Shown piece by piece: positions 45,660-53,712 of a stretch of 64,000 nt of DNA. The DNA lies in assembly GCF_003050785.1 (NCBI RefSeq), contig NZ_QAOH01000008.1, forward strand, positions 1 through 64,000, given 5' to 3'. The DNA is from Celeribacter persicus (GTDB lineage Bacteria; Pseudomonadota; Alphaproteobacteria; Rhodobacterales; Rhodobacteraceae). Every line of letters starts with the position of its first letter. Within the stretch, counting starts at the first letter, position 1. A model generated the notes under the pieces. It saw only the letters and a list, made by a program, of their open reading frames with translations. It searched no databases and had not been told where the DNA came from. Made by a program: the position numbers and the translations under genes.

Positions 45660-46083
45660 CGACAAACGGATGGTTGAGTTCCCGGAGCGGGAACTGGAAG
45701 CGCTTTTCGCGGAGGCGCGGCGTGAGACGATGTTGCCGTCTGGCGGGCTAATGGAGCGTATCCTCGCCGATGCCGAGGCCATGATCGACACGCGCGAGGC
45801 GACCGAGGCGGCGCGTCTCAAGACCTTGCGCGGAACCCCCGCGAAACCGCGTCATCCGCTGGTTGCGGCCATGGTGGCGGCGCTGGGTGGCTGGCGTGCG
45901 GTGGCGGGGCTGGCAACGGCAGGTGTGGCCGGTCTGGCGATCGGTCTCGGGACGCCTGCGGCGGTGACCTCGCTTGCGACGGGAGCCTATGTGTCCGGGG
46001 AAGAGAACTATGATACGGCGACGAGCGGTTACGGGATCGACGCCCTGCTCCCGAGCTTTTACGAACTGGCGGTGGAAGGATAA
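45646..46083 (+). CDS. Membrane protein after the sigma factor, possible anti-sigma
   Basis: The 145-residue protein has a charged N-terminal half (KRMVEFPERELEALFAEARR), one hydrophobic segment at about 85-110 (AVAGLATAGVAGLAIGLGTP), and a short outer tail. The topology, size and 14-base overlap with the sigma gene fit an anti-sigma factor, but no ZAS or RseA motif is visible. The function is inferred from context. Confidence 0.72.
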   Translation: MTDRDDKRMVEFPERELEALFAEARRETMLPSGGLMERILADAEAMIDTREATEAARLKTLRGTPAKPRHPLVAAMVAALGGWRAVAGLATAGVAGLAIGLGTPAAVTSLATGAYVSGEENYDTATSGYGIDALLPSFYELAVEG

Positions 46084-46086
46084 GCG

Positions 46087-46632
46087 ATGACGGATGAGCG
46101 AAACCCCACCCCCACTGCGACCGGAAAGGGCGTGCATTGGAGCCGCATCGTGCTGGTGCTGTCTCTGGCGTTGAACGTCGCGATTCTCGGGATTGTCGGT
46201 GGGGCCTTGTTGCGTTGGAACGCCGGTATGGACCGGGCGCGGACGCTGCAGGCACGCGATTTCGGTTTCGGCCCGTTCGTGGGCGCGTTGGAGAGCGGGG
46301 ACCGGCGGGAGCTTGGGCGTGCATTTGCTCACAGCGCGGGCGATCCGCGGGCAGCGCGGCAAAAGGTCGGGGCGATGTTCGATGCAATGATCAGTGCGCT
46401 GAAGGCCGACGATTTCGATGCGACGGGTTTCGAGGCCCTGCTTTCCGAACAACAGCAGGAATTCGCTCGAGGACAACAGATCGGTGCTCGCCTCGTGGCG
46501 CAGCAGATCGCAGAGATGAGTGTCGAGGAGCGCAAGGCCTATGCCGCCCGCCTCGAAGCGATGCTGCGCAACCCGCCACGCCCGCCGCATGAGGCAGGTG
46601 AGCGGGGATCGCGAAACGGTCCGAGCCATTGA
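46087..46632 (+). CDS. Periplasmic heavy-metal sensor / CpxP-like protein
   Basis: The 181-residue protein has an N-terminal membrane anchor (IVLVLSLALNVAILGIVGGA) and a helical periplasmic domain with arginine-rich stretches. The final RKAYAARLEAMLRNPPRPPH resembles the LTPEQR-type helices of the CpxP/CnrX group. It starts three bases after the preceding gene. It may sense metals or envelope stress for the sigma factor. Confidence 0.8.
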   Translation: MTDERNPTPTATGKGVHWSRIVLVLSLALNVAILGIVGGALLRWNAGMDRARTLQARDFGFGPFVGALESGDRRELGRAFAHSAGDPRAARQKVGAMFDAMISALKADDFDATGFEALLSEQQQEFARGQQIGARLVAQQIAEMSVEERKAYAARLEAMLRNPPRPPHEAGERGSRNGPSH

Positions 46633-46651
46633 TATGGTCGTCTGAGATGGC

Positions 46652-46678
46652 AAGGGCGCCTGTTTGAGGCGCCTTTTC
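46652..46678 (+). terminator. Terminator after the sigma factor operon
   Basis: GGCGCC-TGTTTGA-GGCGCC followed by TTTT forms a compact stem and T run just after the CpxP-like gene. Confidence 0.75.
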
Positions 46679-46695
46679 CATGTCCTAAGGCTGGT

Positions 46696-48078
46696 TCAGG
46701 CGGCGTAGGAACCGAGCGTGACCTGATTGCGGCCCTCCGCCTTGGCGGCATAGAGCGCACGGTCGGCGATGGCGAGCAGCGTGTCGACATCCGGTGTGGC
46801 CGCACCCTGATCGCCGCCCATGGCAAGCCCGATGGAGACGGAGATGCTGATCGGGGCCTGGTCCGGGGCGAGCGCGATCGGGCGTGCACAGATCCCGGCA
46901 CGCATCCGCTCGGCCACGGCGCGGGCTTCCATCAGCGAGGTCATCGGCATGCAGATCAGGAATTCTTCGCCACCGAAACGGGACACGAGATCCATGCTGC
47001 GCAGGTTGTCGGACAGTCGCCGCGCCACCTCGATCAGAACCGCATCGCCCGTGGCATGACCCCAGGTGTCGTTCACGGATTTGAACCGGTCGACGTCGAT
47101 CAGCATGAGGGCGAAATGCTGGCCGCTCTCGCGCGCCTCGCGGGCGATCTTGTCCAGATGGGGCAGGGCGTAATGCCGGTTGTAAAGCCCGGTGAGCTTG
47201 TCCCGCGTCGCCAGTCGCAGCCCCTCGTCGAGGGTCAGGCGGAGCAGGTCGGTCTCTTTCTTGCGCCGCATCTGACTGCGCAGGCGCAGGGCCATTTCCT
47301 CAGGATCGGCGCCGCGCACGATCAGATCGTTGGCCCCCAGATCAAGTGCCATAAGCGCCTCGCGTCGGTCCTGCGGGCCATGCACCACGACGATACCGGC
47401 ATCGCGTGTAGCTTCGCGGGCGCGCAGATCGGAGATCAGCCGCAGCCCGTCACCGTCCCCCGCCCCGGTGGAAATCACGTAGAGATCGGCAATGTCACCA
47501 TGATAGATGCTTTCGAGAAGATGATCGGCGCGTTCAATAGCGACCTCGTCATGCACCATGCCCTTGAGCCCGGCGCGCCAGCCCATCGCCTCCTCGGCGG
47601 TGGTCCCGATCAGGATGATCTTGCCGGGGGCTTCGTAATGTCCATGCGCTTCGGAAAATCCGAGAGCATGGGCGGTTTCGTTGCGCCGGCGCAGTTCCTC
47701 GGACGTGGCGGAGGCGCGCATCAGGGCACGCACCCGCGCGGTCAGGGTGAGTTCGTCGAGCGGTTTGGACAGCACTTCGTCGGCCCCGGCTTTCAGCGCG
47801 GCGATTTTTGCCTCCGGGTTTTGCGCGGGCGTCAGGATGGCGACGGGAATATGCGCGGTCACCGGATCGGCCTTGAGCCGTGTGCAGGTCTCGAACCCCG
47901 ACATGTCGCCGAGATCGACATCCAGCAGGATCAGATTGGGCCGCTCCGCACGCGCCTGCGTGAGCGTCCCCGCGCCGGTTGTGGCCTGAGAGACGTCATA
48001 GAAGGCGGACGCGAGCTTGACCTTCAGGATGATCCTGTTGGTTGGCACGTTGTCAGCGATCAGAATTCTACCCGCCAT
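46696..48078 (-). CDS. pleD: PleD-type response regulator with diguanylate cyclase
   Basis: The 460-residue protein has two receiver domains and a GGDEF domain. REC1 begins MAGRILIADNVPTNRIILKV, with the phospho-acceptor in LILLDVDLGDMSG. REC2 (about 150-280) lacks a clear acceptor and probably aids dimerisation. The cyclase has RFGGEEFLICMP (GGEEF at 369-373) and makes cyclic-di-GMP. In Caulobacter, PleD steers polar development. The upstream in-frame start is less likely than ATG at 48078. Confidence 0.94.
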   Translation of the reverse strand: MAGRILIADNVPTNRIILKVKLASAFYDVSQATTGAGTLTQARAERPNLILLDVDLGDMSGFETCTRLKADPVTAHIPVAILTPAQNPEAKIAALKAGADEVLSKPLDELTLTARVRALMRASATSEELRRRNETAHALGFSEAHGHYEAPGKIILIGTTAEEAMGWRAGLKGMVHDEVAIERADHLLESIYHGDIADLYVISTGAGDGDGLRLISDLRAREATRDAGIVVVHGPQDRREALMALDLGANDLIVRGADPEEMALRLRSQMRRKKETDLLRLTLDEGLRLATRDKLTGLYNRHYALPHLDKIAREARESGQHFALMLIDVDRFKSVNDTWGHATGDAVLIEVARRLSDNLRSMDLVSRFGGEEFLICMPMTSLMEARAVAERMRAGICARPIALAPDQAPISISVSIGLAMGGDQGAATPDVDTLLAIADRALYAAKAEGRNQVTLGSYAA

Positions 48079-48222
48079 TGGGGTTCCTTTTGTGCTGTGG
48101 CTGTGGTGTCTATGCACCATGGCTCATCTGATTTTTGTTGTGGTTCGGGTGTTGCGTTTGGTTAATAAGTGTCTCTGACAAAGGTTAAAAAAGTGTTTCC
48201 ATCCCCTTGGAGTAATCCCCAG

Positions 48223-48501
48223 ATGCAGCAGGAATCCGCCGAAGTCATCGGCCTGAAAGTCTTGGCCTGGCTCGCCTCGGAAGAGGAGATTTTTCCAGTT
48301 TTTCTGGGCTCTAGCGGTGTTTCGGCGGGAGAGTTGATGGCCCGGGCCGGAGAGGTTGAAATCCTGACGGCGGTTCTCGATTTCGTGACCATGGACGATG
48401 CCTGGGTGCATGCCTGCGCGGCGGCTACAGGGCTTGATCCACATGATCCGATGCGCGCACGTCAAGCCCTGCCGGGCGGGGCGCAGATCAACTGGACCTG
48501 A
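48223..48501 (+). CDS. DUF3572 family protein
   Basis: The 92-residue cytoplasmic protein starts MQQESAEVIGLKVLAWLASE, with FLGSSGVSAGELMARAGEVE in the middle, fitting DUF3572. GGAG lies nine bases before the ATG at 48223, which I prefer to the earlier start at 48169. It is divergent from pleD. In many alphaproteobacteria this family sits beside pleD, so a shared role is possible but unproven. Confidence 0.88.
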   Translation: MQQESAEVIGLKVLAWLASEEEIFPVFLGSSGVSAGELMARAGEVEILTAVLDFVTMDDAWVHACAAATGLDPHDPMRARQALPGGAQINWT

Positions 48502-48507
48502 GGGCGT

Positions 48508-49206
48508 ATGATGCGTGCGATTGAGGCGATCCTGTTCGACAAGGACGGTACCCTGATGGATTTTCAGGCCAGTTGGGGGCCTTGGGCGGCCTCGGTGATC
48601 GCTCGAATCTGTGGGGAGGATACGGTACTCAGCGATGCGGTGGCGCAGGCGCTCGGCTTCGATTCCATGGCCCGGAGATTTCATCCGGACAGCGCCGTGA
48701 TCGCGGGCACGCCGCAGGAGGTGCTGGACCTGCTCGGTCCGTTTTTTCCGGACGCCTCGCTGGAGACGATCCTGTCATGGCTGGAACCGGACCCGGCGGA
48801 TTTCGTCCCGTCCCCGGTGGCGGGGCTGGTCGAGACCTGCGGAATATTACAGGCGCGGGGGCTGCGTCTGGGTGTGGTGACTAATGATTTCGAGGCGGCA
48901 GGGCACGATCATCTGAGGCAGATGGGCGTTGCGGATTTCTTTGCCACCGTGGTCGGTTACGATAGTGGATTTGGCGGCAAACCGGAGCCGGGACCCTGTC
49001 TCGGGGCGGCGGACCGTCTGGGTGTGGCGGCGGGGGCCTGTGTCATGGTCGGCGACAGCTTGCACGATCTGGAAGCGGCCCGCCGTGCGGGGATGATCCC
49101 GGTCGCTGTATTGACCGGGGTGGCCGGAGCGGAGGAGCTTTCACCCCATGCGGAGGTGGTGCTTGAGACCGTTGCAGGGCTGCCAGGGTGGCTGTCGGGG
49201 CGGTAG
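48508..49206 (+). CDS. HAD-family hydrolase, phosphoglycolate-phosphatase-like
   Basis: The 232-residue protein has HAD motif I as ILFDKDGTLMDF, motif II near LGVVTNDFEAAGH, and motif IV as MVGDSLHDLEAARRAG. Note DKDGT in place of the more common DLDGT. It is likely a small-metabolite phosphatase. It begins seven bases after the DUF3572 stop. Confidence 0.88.
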   Translation: MMRAIEAILFDKDGTLMDFQASWGPWAASVIARICGEDTVLSDAVAQALGFDSMARRFHPDSAVIAGTPQEVLDLLGPFFPDASLETILSWLEPDPADFVPSPVAGLVETCGILQARGLRLGVVTNDFEAAGHDHLRQMGVADFFATVVGYDSGFGGKPEPGPCLGAADRLGVAAGACVMVGDSLHDLEAARRAGMIPVAVLTGVAGAEELSPHAEVVLETVAGLPGWLSGR

Positions 49207-49360
49207 TATTGTTGCCGGGGAATTCTGGAATTCGACCGATTTCCCGGCGAATTTGAAATAATTTTAAGCACATGGTCCACGGCATGTCCGGAGGTATTGG
49301 TAATTTCTTAAGAGAGCAGCCGTAACAATCCCACCTGTAGTTCTGGGAGGCATGGGTATC

Positions 49361-49960
49361 ATGCATGGGATGATCAATCGCGCGATCCAGTGTTTCATGC
49401 GCGATACATACGGTGGACAGACCTGGCAGGCGGTTGCGGAAGGTGCCGATCTCGGTTTCGACAATTTCGAGGCCATGCTGAGCTATCCCGATCAGTTGAC
49501 GATTGACGTTCTGGGCCGTGCGGCGCGCCAGCTTCACAAACCTGTCGAGACCTTTCTAGAGGATCTGGGAACCTATCTCGTGTCCCATCCGAATGTCGAG
49601 GCGATCCGCCGTCTGCTGCGTTTCGGTGGCGAAAACTTCACGGAATTCCTGTTTTCCCTCAATGAACTGGAGGGACGCGCGAAACTCGCCCTGCCGGATC
49701 TGGAAATGCCGACGCTGCGGGTCGAGGACTGTGGCGATGGCACCTTCCGGCTCAGTTGTCTGAGTGCAATGCCGGGGTTCGGCTATGCGATGGTGGGCGT
49801 GATGCGGGCCATGGCGGACGACTATGGCGCGCTGGTGTTTCTGGAACATCAGGGTTGGATGGATTCGGGTGAGGAAATCATCACGATCAACCTGCTTGAG
49901 GCCGCTTATGCGGAGGGCCGTGCTTTCGAGCTGTCTGAACGGATCGGAGGTGAGGTGTGA
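49361..49960 (+). CDS. H-NOX-like (HNOB) protein lacking the proximal heme histidine
   Basis: The 199-residue protein has the H-NOX fold start MHGMINRAIQCFMRDTYGG, with LEDLGTYLVSHPNVEAIRRL in the middle and DLEMPTLRVED after it. In canonical H-NOX sensors the motif here is EVHLQL or LHxR with a heme-ligating His; this protein reads NELEGRAKL, so Glu104 stands in its place. The YxSxR heme-propionate motif is also missing (CLSAM). ATG at 49361 was chosen because GGGAGG lies nine bases upstream. It overlaps the diguanylate cyclase gene by four bases, so it probably regulates that enzyme, perhaps without heme. Confidence 0.82.
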   Translation: MHGMINRAIQCFMRDTYGGQTWQAVAEGADLGFDNFEAMLSYPDQLTIDVLGRAARQLHKPVETFLEDLGTYLVSHPNVEAIRRLLRFGGENFTEFLFSLNELEGRAKLALPDLEMPTLRVEDCGDGTFRLSCLSAMPGFGYAMVGVMRAMADDYGALVFLEHQGWMDSGEEIITINLLEAAYAEGRAFELSERIGGEV

Positions 49961-50988
49961 GGGAGATGAGATTCGATCCGACCCCGCTGATCGCCTTCAT
50001 GCCGATGAGCCTGATGTATGACGATGCGGGGACGATCCGGTATGTCGCGCCGACGCTGGCGAAGCTACGCGATCCCGAGACACTGATCGGGGCGCATATC
50101 TCTGACGTGTTCTCCGTGCGCGACAACGGGCGCGGCAATGGCGAGGGTCCGATCCCGGTGGGAACAAAGCTCTATCTCAACTTCCTGTCGGGCATTTCGA
50201 CGCCCCTTAAGGGGATGGCGGCGGCAATTCCGGGCATCGGACTGAACCTTCTCAACCTGTCCTTCGGCATTTCCATTGTCGATGCGGTGGCCGATTACCG
50301 GCTGACCTCCGGCGATTTCGCCCATACCGATCTGGCGATCGAGATGCTTTATCTGGTGGAGGCGAAATCGGCGGTCCTCGAAGAGACGAAACAGCTGAAC
50401 GCGCGCTTGCAGGGGGCAAAGGTTGCGGCCGAGGAGCAGGCCTATACCGACACGCTGACTGGTCTCAGGAACCGCCGTGCGATGGATCATGTGATGGAGC
50501 GGATGCTGCGCTCGGGCGTGCCCTTCGCGATCATGCATCTCGATCTCGACTATTTCAAATCGGTCAATGACACGCTTGGTCATGTGGCGGGCGATACCGT
50601 GTTGCAGCGGGTGGCGAAGATTCTTCTGGAAGAGACCCGGGGCGACGACATGGTCGCGCGTGTCGGCGGCGACGAATTCATCCTGATCCTCAACAAATTC
50701 ATGGAGCATGAAGGCCTCATGCGCACGGGAGAGCGCATCATCGCGCGGCTGCAAGAGCCGATCCCTTATCAGGACGAATTGTGCCGGATCTCGGGCTCTG
50801 TGGGGATCACCACCACGGAGTTCTACGATGCCCCCAATGCAGATGCGATGATCCACGACGCGGATCTTGCGCTTTACAGTTCGAAATACGAGGGGCGTGC
50901 GCAGGCGACCATGTTCGACCCCAAAGTGCATCAGGGCTGTGTGAGCGATCACGTGCCACAGCATGCGCGTGGGGAATCCGCTGCATGA
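49957..50988 (+). CDS. Diguanylate cyclase with HNOBA-like N-terminal domain
   Basis: The 343-residue protein has an N-terminal PAS-like/HNOBA region (PLIAFMPMSLMYDDAGTIRY, about 1-130) of the kind that pairs with H-NOX proteins. A coiled segment (EETKQLNARLQGAKVAAEEQ) leads to the cyclase from about 160. The active site is intact: LDYFKSVNDTLGH and VGGDEF (237-241). No RxxD product-inhibition site is obvious. GTG at 49957 overlaps the H-NOX-like stop. Confidence 0.9.
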   Translation: MREMRFDPTPLIAFMPMSLMYDDAGTIRYVAPTLAKLRDPETLIGAHISDVFSVRDNGRGNGEGPIPVGTKLYLNFLSGISTPLKGMAAAIPGIGLNLLNLSFGISIVDAVADYRLTSGDFAHTDLAIEMLYLVEAKSAVLEETKQLNARLQGAKVAAEEQAYTDTLTGLRNRRAMDHVMERMLRSGVPFAIMHLDLDYFKSVNDTLGHVAGDTVLQRVAKILLEETRGDDMVARVGGDEFILILNKFMEHEGLMRTGERIIARLQEPIPYQDELCRISGSVGITTTEFYDAPNADAMIHDADLALYSSKYEGRAQATMFDPKVHQGCVSDHVPQHARGESAA

Positions 50989-51050
50989 GCGCGCGCCGAT
51001 CAGGAGAAATGCGTGTTTCGCAAATTTTTCCCTTGCACGCCCCCCGCGCA

Positions 51051-51154
51051 TCTCATAAATACCCGCTCACGCCAAGCGCGGTCCGTTCGTCTATCGGTTA
51101 GGACGCCAGGTTTTCAACCTGGAAAGAGGGGTTCGATTCCCCTACGGACTGCCA
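51051..51154 (+). repeat. 104-base inverted repeat containing tRNA-Glu, left copy
   Basis: This segment, from TCTCATAAATACCCGCTCAC through the tRNA CCA end, is repeated in inverse orientation at 53534-53637. The copies include 29 identical bases upstream of the tRNA, and weaker similarity continues outward for about 20 bases more. Confidence 0.92.
51080..51154 (+). tRNA. tRNA-Glu (UUC)
   Basis: The 75-base tRNA folds normally. The acceptor arms GGTCCGT and ACGGACT pair, the D arm holds GTTAGGAC, and the anticodon stem CCAGG/CCTGG encloses TTTTCAA with anticodon TTC. The T arm is GGGGTTCGATTCCCC, followed by G and an encoded CCA. An inverted copy lies at 53534. Confidence 0.96.
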
Positions 51155-51954
51155 CTTTCCCCGATTTTTACATCGAACCAAAACGCTGAAATGCGCTGCA
51201 CGGTGCTTTTTGCTCTGTGTCTATCAGGAGGCGTGCTCCGTAACATGCGCGGTGGGGGCATGGTTTTGTGGCGGGTTAGATGAGATGCGGCCTGTCCATT
51301 GCTCGGGATAGGAGATGTCTCCCAGAGCAACCTGGATCGGAAGCCGCCCACGGCGTTCTATGTTAAGGGACATATGTCCGAAACGAAAAGCATGTAGTTG
51401 CATGGCAATCCGCAACCCAAATGACAGTCGCTTCTGACGGTCATGCCGGATTGGCGTGAAATACAAGAGTACCTGCCAACCCAAAAGCTGAACACTTTCC
51501 AGTCGAAGCGTCGTTATGGAATGCTGTCAGGAAAACTGTACCAGCCAAACCGGGTCCTTCAGGGCGTGTGCCATGCTTCGCGCCGATGGTCATTGGCCAG
51601 AGTTATCGCCACGGCATTCCTTCCCTTTCGACCACCAGTTGCGATGAGTCGGGCCGGACCGCGAGAGGTGGGGCCATGTAGCACCCGATGACACTCGCGA
51701 AACGCACCGCCGTTCACAACGGGATCTATTCTTCGCGACAACGACCGGTCACTTCGCGACATTTCCATGTGAATTCGAGGGGAGAAAGGTACAGTTTACG
51801 AAGCTTCTCCCGGCAATTGGCGCTGCGACCGCATAGATAACCAACCGATATAGATAACCAAAGCAAGTGCCTTGCCGGGCTGTCGAACAGCACCCGTGTC
51901 GGCGCAGGTACCCCCCGCACCGCCGGGGTTTTACCAGTAGAGGAATAGAGACCC
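51155..51954. other. 800 bases without a convincing gene, inside the inverted-repeat segment
   Basis: Short frames exist on both strands but none has protein character I trust. The stretch contains a 12-base palindrome GGACATATGTCC (51368-51379) and two direct copies of ATAGATAACCAA (51833 and 51850). The promoter and ribosome binding site (GAGGAA) of the Hint gene lie at its right end. Confidence 0.5.
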
Positions 51955-53070
51955 ATGCCCATCCATAAACTCTTGGCGTATAAGCTGCCTCTGCAATGGA
52001 ACCAAGCTCCAGCGACTGGCACACCACAGCCCAGCTTCACCTATTCGTCCGCAACGATGCCGACCGATACGCTGCTTATTGACGACAGTAACGGCACTGC
52101 CGACGATACCTTCAATGATGAAGCTCCTTCTTCGGTTCCGGACCCGTACGATTATGGAACCCAAGTGGTCCAGGCCGATTTGTTCGGCTATAATGTCACC
52201 GGCGGGGTGGCGTCCTCCCAAGCGTACATAACTTTGACGGGAAGCGATGGCTCGGTGATCAAAGCCTATGCCATCACAATAAACGCAGGCAGGCTTACAG
52301 GATCAGGGGAAACGGTTACTTATCTCGAAAACATCTATGTGACCACGGAGCCGCTTGTGGACGGGGTTACCTATACCAGAGAGCCTATCACGAATTTTAT
52401 CGACGCCGCCAACGGCACCGTCGCCTATGCGGATCTTGTTGCCTGCTTTTCCTCCGGCACCGAAATCACGACGGAAACCGGCGTGATGCGGGTAGAGGAA
52501 CTGCGCGTCGACGATATGGTCCTGACGGCAGATCACGGTTATAGACCGGTGCGCTGGATCGGGTCGCGCCGCCTCGGCGCGGCGGATCTGGCGCTGCGCC
52601 CCAACCTGCGACCGATCCACATCGCCACAGGCGCGCTCGGTCGGAACCTGCCCGAGCGCGATCTGACCGTCTCGCCCCAACACCGCATGCTGGTGCGCTC
52701 GCGCATTGCCGAACGGATGTTTTCCAGCCGCGAGGCGCTGATCGCGGCCAAGCATCTGTTGGGCCTGCCCGGGATTTCGGAGGCCGACGGGTCCGACGGC
52801 GTAACCTACTGGCACATCCTGTTCGACGACCATGAGGTCATTTATGCGAATGGTGCGCTGACCGAGAGCCTCTATACCGGACCCGAGGCGATAAAGATGA
52901 TGACGCCCGAGCAAAAGGCGGAAATCACCGCGCTCTTTCCCGCGATTGTCGGGATCGACCCAGCGAAGATGCAGGGCAACCCGCGTCCACCCCGGCGGCT
53001 GGTCCCCGGTCGCCTCGGTCGGAGCTTTGCCCGCCGCACCGCAAAAACAGGCCACGCCCTCATCGAATGA
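51955..53070 (+). CDS. Hint-domain protein
   Basis: The 371-residue protein has no signal peptide. Residues 1-163 are acidic and beta-rich with no known motif. From C164 (ACFSSGTEITTETG) a Hint_2-type hedgehog/intein domain follows: VEELRVDDMVLTADHGYRPV then RWIG, TVSPQHRMLV, and HILFDDHEVIYANGALTESL. Such proteins are common in Rhodobacterales and are thought to be secreted and self-processed at the Hint cysteine. The gene lies alone between two inverted tRNA-Glu copies. Confidence 0.88.
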   Translation: MPIHKLLAYKLPLQWNQAPATGTPQPSFTYSSATMPTDTLLIDDSNGTADDTFNDEAPSSVPDPYDYGTQVVQADLFGYNVTGGVASSQAYITLTGSDGSVIKAYAITINAGRLTGSGETVTYLENIYVTTEPLVDGVTYTREPITNFIDAANGTVAYADLVACFSSGTEITTETGVMRVEELRVDDMVLTADHGYRPVRWIGSRRLGAADLALRPNLRPIHIATGALGRNLPERDLTVSPQHRMLVRSRIAERMFSSREALIAAKHLLGLPGISEADGSDGVTYWHILFDDHEVIYANGALTESLYTGPEAIKMMTPEQKAEITALFPAIVGIDPAKMQGNPRPPRRLVPGRLGRSFARRTAKTGHALIE

Positions 53071-53533
53071 GGCGTGCTAAAGCGCCCTGCCGTTGATCTG
53101 AGCTATCAGATAAAGGCGAGGCGCGTGCGGCGTTTAGATGTTGCGTGGCGTCCACCCAAAAGCTGAGATCGAGGCTTGTGCGGGTTTGGCCGGACAAACT
53201 GACACAACTGCGGACAAAGTCGAGCGGGAACAGAACACGGCTTTCCCGAACTGTTACGGGGGTCCTATGCAATGGGCCAAGTGCCGCAAGGTTCCGGAAG
53301 GATTGTGTGCAGCTAACCTGAGGGGCCTGTTTACACGGCACGACGCCGATTCTTAAATGTCATGCTCTCAACCTTGACCGATCATGAGGCTGTGCCGCAA
53401 GCGGCTGCGGTTGACTTTCCTCTGACCTTCGATCCGGGCGATAAGGTAAGAAAGGCAAAGCGTGAACGGTGTGTCCGCATGCCTCTGCGGCTTGTATCAA
53501 CAAGTTTTTATTTCAAAGGCTTATTGGGAAAAA
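53071..53533. other. 460 bases without a visible gene
   Basis: This gap follows the Hint gene and ends at the second tRNA-Glu. Frames here are short and unlike protein. I see no strong terminator. Confidence 0.45.
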
Positions 53534-53608
53534 TGGCAGTCCGTAGGGGAATCGAACCCCTCTTTCCAGGTTGAAAACCTGGCGTCCTAACCGATAGACG
53601 AACGGACC
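53534..53608 (-). tRNA. tRNA-Glu (UUC), second copy
   Basis: The reverse complement is identical to the tRNA at 51080-51154, including anticodon TTC and the encoded CCA. It lies upstream of the outward-facing end of recJ. Confidence 0.96.
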
Positions 53609-53637
53609 GCGCTTGGCGTGAGCGGGTATTTATGAGA
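53534..53637 (-). repeat. 104-base inverted repeat containing tRNA-Glu, right copy
   Basis: This is the mirror copy of 51051-51154, covering the tRNA and 29 bases of its 5' flank. Together the copies enclose 2.4 kb with the Hint gene. Confidence 0.92.
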
Positions 53638-53712
53638 ACCGCGCGGAGCGTGCAAGAGGGATTCTCACAGAAATTTGCAGTTTTTTTGACAGGGGTGTTT
53701 TGACCCGGAGCA

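Noticed and set aside
51224-51484. 86-codon minus-strand frame between tRNA-Glu and the Hint gene
   Set aside because: No ribosome binding site, no domain and no neighbouring support; it looks like a random frame.
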